DNA from: Paenibacillus daejeonensis DSM 15491
Lineage (GTDB): Bacteria > Bacillota > Bacilli > Paenibacillales > Paenibacillaceae
DNA: 64,000 bases
Assembly (NCBI RefSeq): GCF_000378385.1
Contig: NZ_KB899663.1
Location: forward strand, 289,417 to 353,416
Reading direction: 5' to 3'
In this document: one piece after another, positions 60,231-64,000 of the stretch
How positions within the stretch are numbered: the stretch's first letter is position 1
How the letters are laid out: each line of letters opens with the position of its first letter
Position numbers and translations under genes: made by a program
Notes under the pieces: model-generated
What the model saw: the letters and a program-made list of their open reading frames with translations, nothing else
What the model was told of the DNA's origin: nothing
Databases searched by the model: none

Positions 60231-61334
60231 TTATTCAATCGGCTCGTTGTTGTCGATGACGATTTGGCTTTCGAAGACATAGGCGTTGTTCAGACCAACG
60301 ACGTCTTTAAAGAAAGCAAGCGGCACATACGTGTTGCCTTCTACCAGCGAAGGTGCTGCGCCGAGGTCGATCGCATCATTGTCTGCGTTGGCATACAGAT
60401 CTTTGCCGATAGCCAGTGTAATGTCCTCGTCGATGATAATGCCTTTCTCTGCAGCTACCCATTTGAGCTCCAGGTCGAGGGCTTCAACGATCGCACGCAG
60501 CGGCACCATGACATGATCTTCGTCAGACAAGTAAGCAGCCGGCGCATCGATGATCAAGTCGTTCACGACCAGATCCTTCTCGCCTACGTTACCGATGATA
60601 TCAGAGATCGGTACGACTGGCTCGTCTGTATCGAGATCTTCACTTTCAGGCAGCTCAGGGTCGCCATAGACAGGAAGTCCCGGGTCATCCTCCAGTGCGA
60701 CAATCTTCACAGGAGGCGTTTGTGGAGGCAAGCTTCTCGTCGTTATCGTATAGGATACGACAAGGACGTAGTCGCTGAGCTCGCCTTCAAATGGCGTACC
60801 ATCGGCAAACGTAATATCTGTTTCGTCGGAGACGTTCAGAATCAAGTTGCCGTCTGCACTAAGCAGATTCTCGTCGAACCGGTCGACTTTGTAGTTGATG
60901 TCGTCACTGACTTCAGCAACAACTTCTGCCGTATATTGCGGCGGGTAGATCATAAGCATCGGCTTACCGGTATCATAGAAAATCACGAGCTTCTGGCCAA
61001 CGGCCGGCTCCACATCGTCAATGAAATACGTGTCTTTGGTAATAACAGGATTGGCGATCTCGCCACCCTCCAGTTCGAGCGTGAGCATCTTCAGCTCGCC
61101 ATCTGCCCCATGATCTTGAATCTGGGTCACAACTCCGGTGACGGCTGCATAAGGAGCCACCTCATCCTGAATTGGCGCGCTGATTGGCACGACGTCCTGC
61201 TGCGCTGGAGCCGAGATGGGTGCGCTGATGGGCACAACATTCGCAGGGCTCGCTGAGATGATGGATGCTGCGGAGAGAGAGAGTACGCTGACGGACAACA
61301 GACTGGTCAAGCCTTTTTTTACATTGCGTTTCAT
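60231..61334 (-). CDS. Secreted protein with Cu-amine-oxidase-N-like domain
   Basis: Exported protein of 367 residues. Signal peptide (KKGLTSLLSVSVLSLSAASI) followed by a repeated VVPISAPI motif (residues ~33-55), with a related VVPIS again near 240. A central beta-rich region of unknown type (about 65-205) and an acidic linker precede a C-terminal stalk-like domain (about 255-360; MVPLRAIVEALDLELKW and TYVPLAFFKDVVG) that resembles copper-amine-oxidase N-terminal domains common in Paenibacillus surface proteins. Start is the ATG at 61334 with AAAGGAGA upstream. Highly acidic overall. Function unknown; probably a cell-envelope protein. Confidence 0.87.
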   Translation of the reverse strand: MKRNVKKGLTSLLSVSVLSLSAASIISASPANVVPISAPISAPAQQDVVPISAPIQDEVAPYAAVTGVVTQIQDHGADGELKMLTLELEGGEIANPVITKDTYFIDDVEPAVGQKLVIFYDTGKPMLMIYPPQYTAEVVAEVSDDINYKVDRFDENLLSADGNLILNVSDETDITFADGTPFEGELSDYVLVVSYTITTRSLPPQTPPVKIVALEDDPGLPVYGDPELPESEDLDTDEPVVPISDIIGNVGEKDLVVNDLIIDAPAAYLSDEDHVMVPLRAIVEALDLELKWVAAEKGIIIDEDITLAIGKDLYANADNDAIDLGAAPSLVEGNTYVPLAFFKDVVGLNNAYVFESQIVIDNNEPIE

Positions 61335-61563
61335 AATTGATGAATCTCCTTTCTGCTTTTGTCTTGCACCCTCTCTGACGCACGGGTCAGTGGAAAGGTT
61401 GCAGAGATTACAAAGTCACGGATAAAAAAGTTAAGATTGATGAATCTCACTTTACAATAATCCATATTCTTCCTATAATGACTTATAACCCATTTTCCCT
61501 CACTGAAACATTGATTTATGTTATAAAGTGATGGACTGGGCATCTGATAGTGGAGGAATAGAC

Positions 61564-63774
61564 GTGAAGGTTAAGTCACCAGTGGTTTACCTGCTTCTCC
61601 TGTTGTGCATGCTGACTTTAACGGTCACTGGTTGTACAGCCGTAAGTAATGCATACGCAACGCCCGAGTCGATGACACCCATCTCAGAGACACACCCGCA
61701 CAACGCGGCTCCGGACATTGAGCAAGAAAGGTGGAACCCTGAACATGCAGCTCTTCTTACACACACGAGTATGACTCATCCAGTTGATTTCAACAGGAAT
61801 ATGTACAAGCTTCAGCCGAAGTACCTCATTAACAATTTCTCCTTCGATATGATGGCGGCTACGGTTACCGAGGGCCACGACGTCGTTACGACTGGCAATT
61901 TTCGAACCACGCATGATTTGAGTGGATTGAGCTGGGAGACGGAGGACCTGCATAGCCACGCTGATTTCAAATACCCCACGAACCCTGACTTTTCCAATGT
62001 TCAGTTAAGCTATACCTACCAATTGTCGGGAGATGTCCCGGACATGAATGCTGGACAAGCTCCTGCACTAACGATCGAGACTCTCGATGGCGGCATTCAT
62101 TATGTACGTTTGTGGAACTATGTTGTCAATCGTCCTGTGGATGATTGGGAGGCCGGCTCCAAGCAGGTCTATCCTGCCAATCGGACACCGGGTGAGGCAA
62201 CCGGCAAAAGGGGACAAGTCGTGCTCTCCTTTAATAACCTATATGCAGGGTGGCAGCCTTACGTCTATGATAATAGCGGGCGGTGGGTGAGCAATCCGGA
62301 TTGGGTAAAAATCCCCGTGCATAATATTAAGCGAATCGTGTGGCCCTTTGTATCCCAATCTTATGATGCATCCACCCCCAAGAAGTTTCTGCCGGGGTCT
62401 AACCGTTTTGAAATCCGTATGTCCAATTGGACGGTAACCGGAGATACATTCCTGCGCAGCGAGCCCTCCAGTCACCGCAAACATAACGTTCGTATGACAG
62501 ATGACTATGACGACATCTATCATCTGACGCCGGAGCGGGTCGTCTCGGAATATATCAAGCTGGGTTATTCGGGCAGCGTCAACATGTATGTCGGCGCGTC
62601 TCATTTCTATGATAAGCAAGGGATCGACGGAACCATGACGCTGATTGACGAAGAGCCATTTAACGATGCCTTTACCCAGTGGTATTCCAACTATATCAAG
62701 CGGCTCAAGACCCATCACTTCACCTTAATTCATTCCATCTCCATGGAAAATGTGGATGCACCAGCGTCCTGGTGGCAGCGCTCATGGGATGGTACGCCAG
62801 CAACGAGCGGATGGATGCCCACGCCGCATTTCTTAAGCTTCACGCATTCGGAAGTTCAGGCGTACTACAAGAAATATACGCTCGGTTTGGCTCAAATGTC
62901 AGTGGATCATGGACTAAAACCTGTCGTACAACTGGGCGAGCCCTGGTGGTGGTTCATGGAGGGGACGACAGGACAGCCGCCGACCTTCTACGACGAGGCG
63001 ACCAAGGCACTGTACAAGAAAGAGAAGGGCAAGGACATGCATGTATTCAAGTCGAGTCATGATTCTATTGAAGAACATGAAGACTTGATCCATTGGCTGC
63101 AGGATAAAAACGGGGATTTTGCCTTGATGCTGAGAGACGCACTCAAGCAAGCTTATCCGCAAGCGGAGTTCACGGTATTGTTCTTTACGCCTTCCGTTAT
63201 TGATAAGGACCGGGTGCCGCACATGATGAGTATTGTGAATTTCCCGCAAAAGCAATGGGCCTATCCGAATTTGGATTTCTTCATGTTGGAGGATTACGAC
63301 TATCTCATTGATGACCAGATGGAGAAGCATGCTGAATCCTTACGCTTTGTCCAGGCACAGTTGGGTTATCCCGAAAAACGAATTCATTACTTTGCTGGCT
63401 TTGTACCTGAACAGGACCAACGATGGATATGGAACAACATCAATCGAGCCATTAATAATGGATTCAATCAGCGGTTTCAAGAGGTGTATGTCTGGGCTTA
63501 CGCCCAAATCAAGCGGGACAGCTGGACACCGCCTGATTTTGTCCTGGCGAACCGTCCTTCCGGACCTTATGTAGAGCTCTTCGATCTGACGCTGTCCAGT
63601 ACAGCGGATCGGCTCGTCTACACCATAGACGAATCCACACCTACGTTGACCCACGGCACCGTATACCGTCAGCCCATCCCGATCAACCAGTCTACGCGTC
63701 TGCGGGTCGCAGCGATTTCAGGTGGTTCAGTTACTGAGGTGTATGATTTTAGCTATAAGATTGAGGTCGAATAG
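61564..63774 (+). CDS. Large lipoprotein with TIM-barrel-like and chitobiase-C domains
   Basis: Putative lipoprotein of 736 residues. I chose the GTG at 61564 because GGAGG stands upstream; the resulting N-terminus ends in a lipobox TVTGC (Cys24). The first half is beta-rich. Residues ~330-650 read like a glycosidase-type barrel (HSISMENVDAPASWWQRSWD, PVVQLGEPWWWFMEG, LDFFMLEDYDYL, VYVWAYAQIKRDSW), with acidic residues at strand ends as in clan-A enzymes or the barrel domain of tail-like proteins. The last ~75 residues match a chitobiase/hexosaminidase C-terminal module (VYTIDESTPTLTHGTVYRQP). No family is firmly recognised. Monocistronic; no terminator was seen after it. Confidence 0.8.
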   Translation: MKVKSPVVYLLLLLCMLTLTVTGCTAVSNAYATPESMTPISETHPHNAAPDIEQERWNPEHAALLTHTSMTHPVDFNRNMYKLQPKYLINNFSFDMMAATVTEGHDVVTTGNFRTTHDLSGLSWETEDLHSHADFKYPTNPDFSNVQLSYTYQLSGDVPDMNAGQAPALTIETLDGGIHYVRLWNYVVNRPVDDWEAGSKQVYPANRTPGEATGKRGQVVLSFNNLYAGWQPYVYDNSGRWVSNPDWVKIPVHNIKRIVWPFVSQSYDASTPKKFLPGSNRFEIRMSNWTVTGDTFLRSEPSSHRKHNVRMTDDYDDIYHLTPERVVSEYIKLGYSGSVNMYVGASHFYDKQGIDGTMTLIDEEPFNDAFTQWYSNYIKRLKTHHFTLIHSISMENVDAPASWWQRSWDGTPATSGWMPTPHFLSFTHSEVQAYYKKYTLGLAQMSVDHGLKPVVQLGEPWWWFMEGTTGQPPTFYDEATKALYKKEKGKDMHVFKSSHDSIEEHEDLIHWLQDKNGDFALMLRDALKQAYPQAEFTVLFFTPSVIDKDRVPHMMSIVNFPQKQWAYPNLDFFMLEDYDYLIDDQMEKHAESLRFVQAQLGYPEKRIHYFAGFVPEQDQRWIWNNINRAINNGFNQRFQEVYVWAYAQIKRDSWTPPDFVLANRPSGPYVELFDLTLSSTADRLVYTIDESTPTLTHGTVYRQPIPINQSTRLRVAAISGGSVTEVYDFSYKIEVE

Positions 63775-63855
63775 AGGGGCTGGTGTCCAGACTGTTCATC
63801 ACCTCATAATTATGGTACAGTGAATCGGTATATTGAGAAGAGGAAGTGAGCATCA

Positions 63856-64000
63856 GTGATTCAGATCACCGTTCCAACACCGGACGTTACGATAACCAAG
63901 CAGCAGTCCCCAACCTTGAGCCATATCTACGGTTTTACGGATTTTCATCTGATCTCCCGCGAGAAGGGCGGGATCTTCATGTTCTATGATGCCAATGATC
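63856..64000 (+). CDS. Unidentified gene, truncated by the window end
   Basis: An open frame begins with GTG at 63856 after AGGAAGTGAG and stays open to the last base, 48 complete codons. It reads IQITVPTPDVTITKQQSPTL and then HIYGFTDFHLISREKGGIFM. No family recognised from this fragment. The preceding bases contain a TATGGTACAGTGAA-like AT-rich stretch that could hold its promoter. Confidence 0.6.
   Translation, partial: MIQITVPTPDVTITKQQSPTLSHIYGFTDFHLISREKGGIFMFYDAND

Noticed and set aside
60156-61256. A 366-residue plus-strand frame opposite the secreted protein
   Set aside because: The minus-strand protein has a signal peptide, a ribosome site and a recognisable C-terminal domain; the plus frame begins inside a terminator hairpin.

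Overview
The window looks like a chromosomal segment of a Paenibacillus-like Bacillota. The reasons are a moderately high GC content, strong AGGAGG-type ribosome binding sites, frequent GTG and TTG starts, several YesM/YesN-type two-component pairs beside Lpl/MalFG-type sugar importers, catabolite-repression, CIRCE-like and DesR-like sites, and secreted proteins carrying copper-amine-oxidase-N-like domains. I saw no rRNA, tRNA, CRISPR array or prophage.

Layout. (1) 0-12 kb: a response regulator (5' end outside the window) and its sensor kinase, then an LplBCA-type importer (two permeases and a lipoprotein) and a secreted 1471-residue multimodular glycoside hydrolase. Two matching direct-repeat operator clusters precede the importer and the hydrolase, and a ~300-base repeat in inverted orientation flanks the block. 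(2) 12.7-23 kb: a GH130 glycoside phosphorylase, a second importer, a second kinase/regulator pair and a GH3 beta-glycosidase. A perfect cre site lies upstream of the importer. Together these suggest uptake and breakdown of a beta-linked oligosaccharide. (3) 23-24.3 kb: non-coding repeats. (4) 24.3-29 kb: acetate kinase, divergent from pflB-pflA, with a Rex/Fnr-type palindrome between them (mixed-acid fermentation). (5) 29-33.7 kb: an AT-rich insert with a frameshifted IS1380-type transposase and a lone 779-residue protein with an HEPN-like RNase motif. (6) 33.7-40.2 kb: a LysR regulator with a large low-complexity insertion, divergent from a Fbp/Phn-type ABC importer operon that ends in a beta-CASP metallo-beta-lactamase protein. 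(7) 40.6-42.5 kb: a FixH-like lipoprotein and a PepSY membrane protein. (8) 42.7-52 kb: a third kinase/regulator pair, then a LacI regulator, a third importer and a GH13 alpha-glucosidase. (9) 52-64 kb: a repeat array, an oxidoreductase, a SleB-like hydrolase, htpG behind a CIRCE-like element, the membrane-fluidity set des-desK-desR, two secreted proteins, and a gene cut by the window end.

How the parts work together. Most of the window is carbohydrate scavenging: three importers without their own ATPase (presumably sharing one encoded elsewhere), each beside regulators and enzymes acting on the incoming glycan, plus fermentation genes for the resulting pyruvate. The most unusual structural signal is a set of intergenic repeats with a shared period of about 50-52 bases at five separate places. 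They occur as inverted pairs, short series or long tandem arrays, and their sequences appear to be distant versions of one another. The best candidate for an undescribed function is the orphan HEPN-motif protein in the AT-rich insert.
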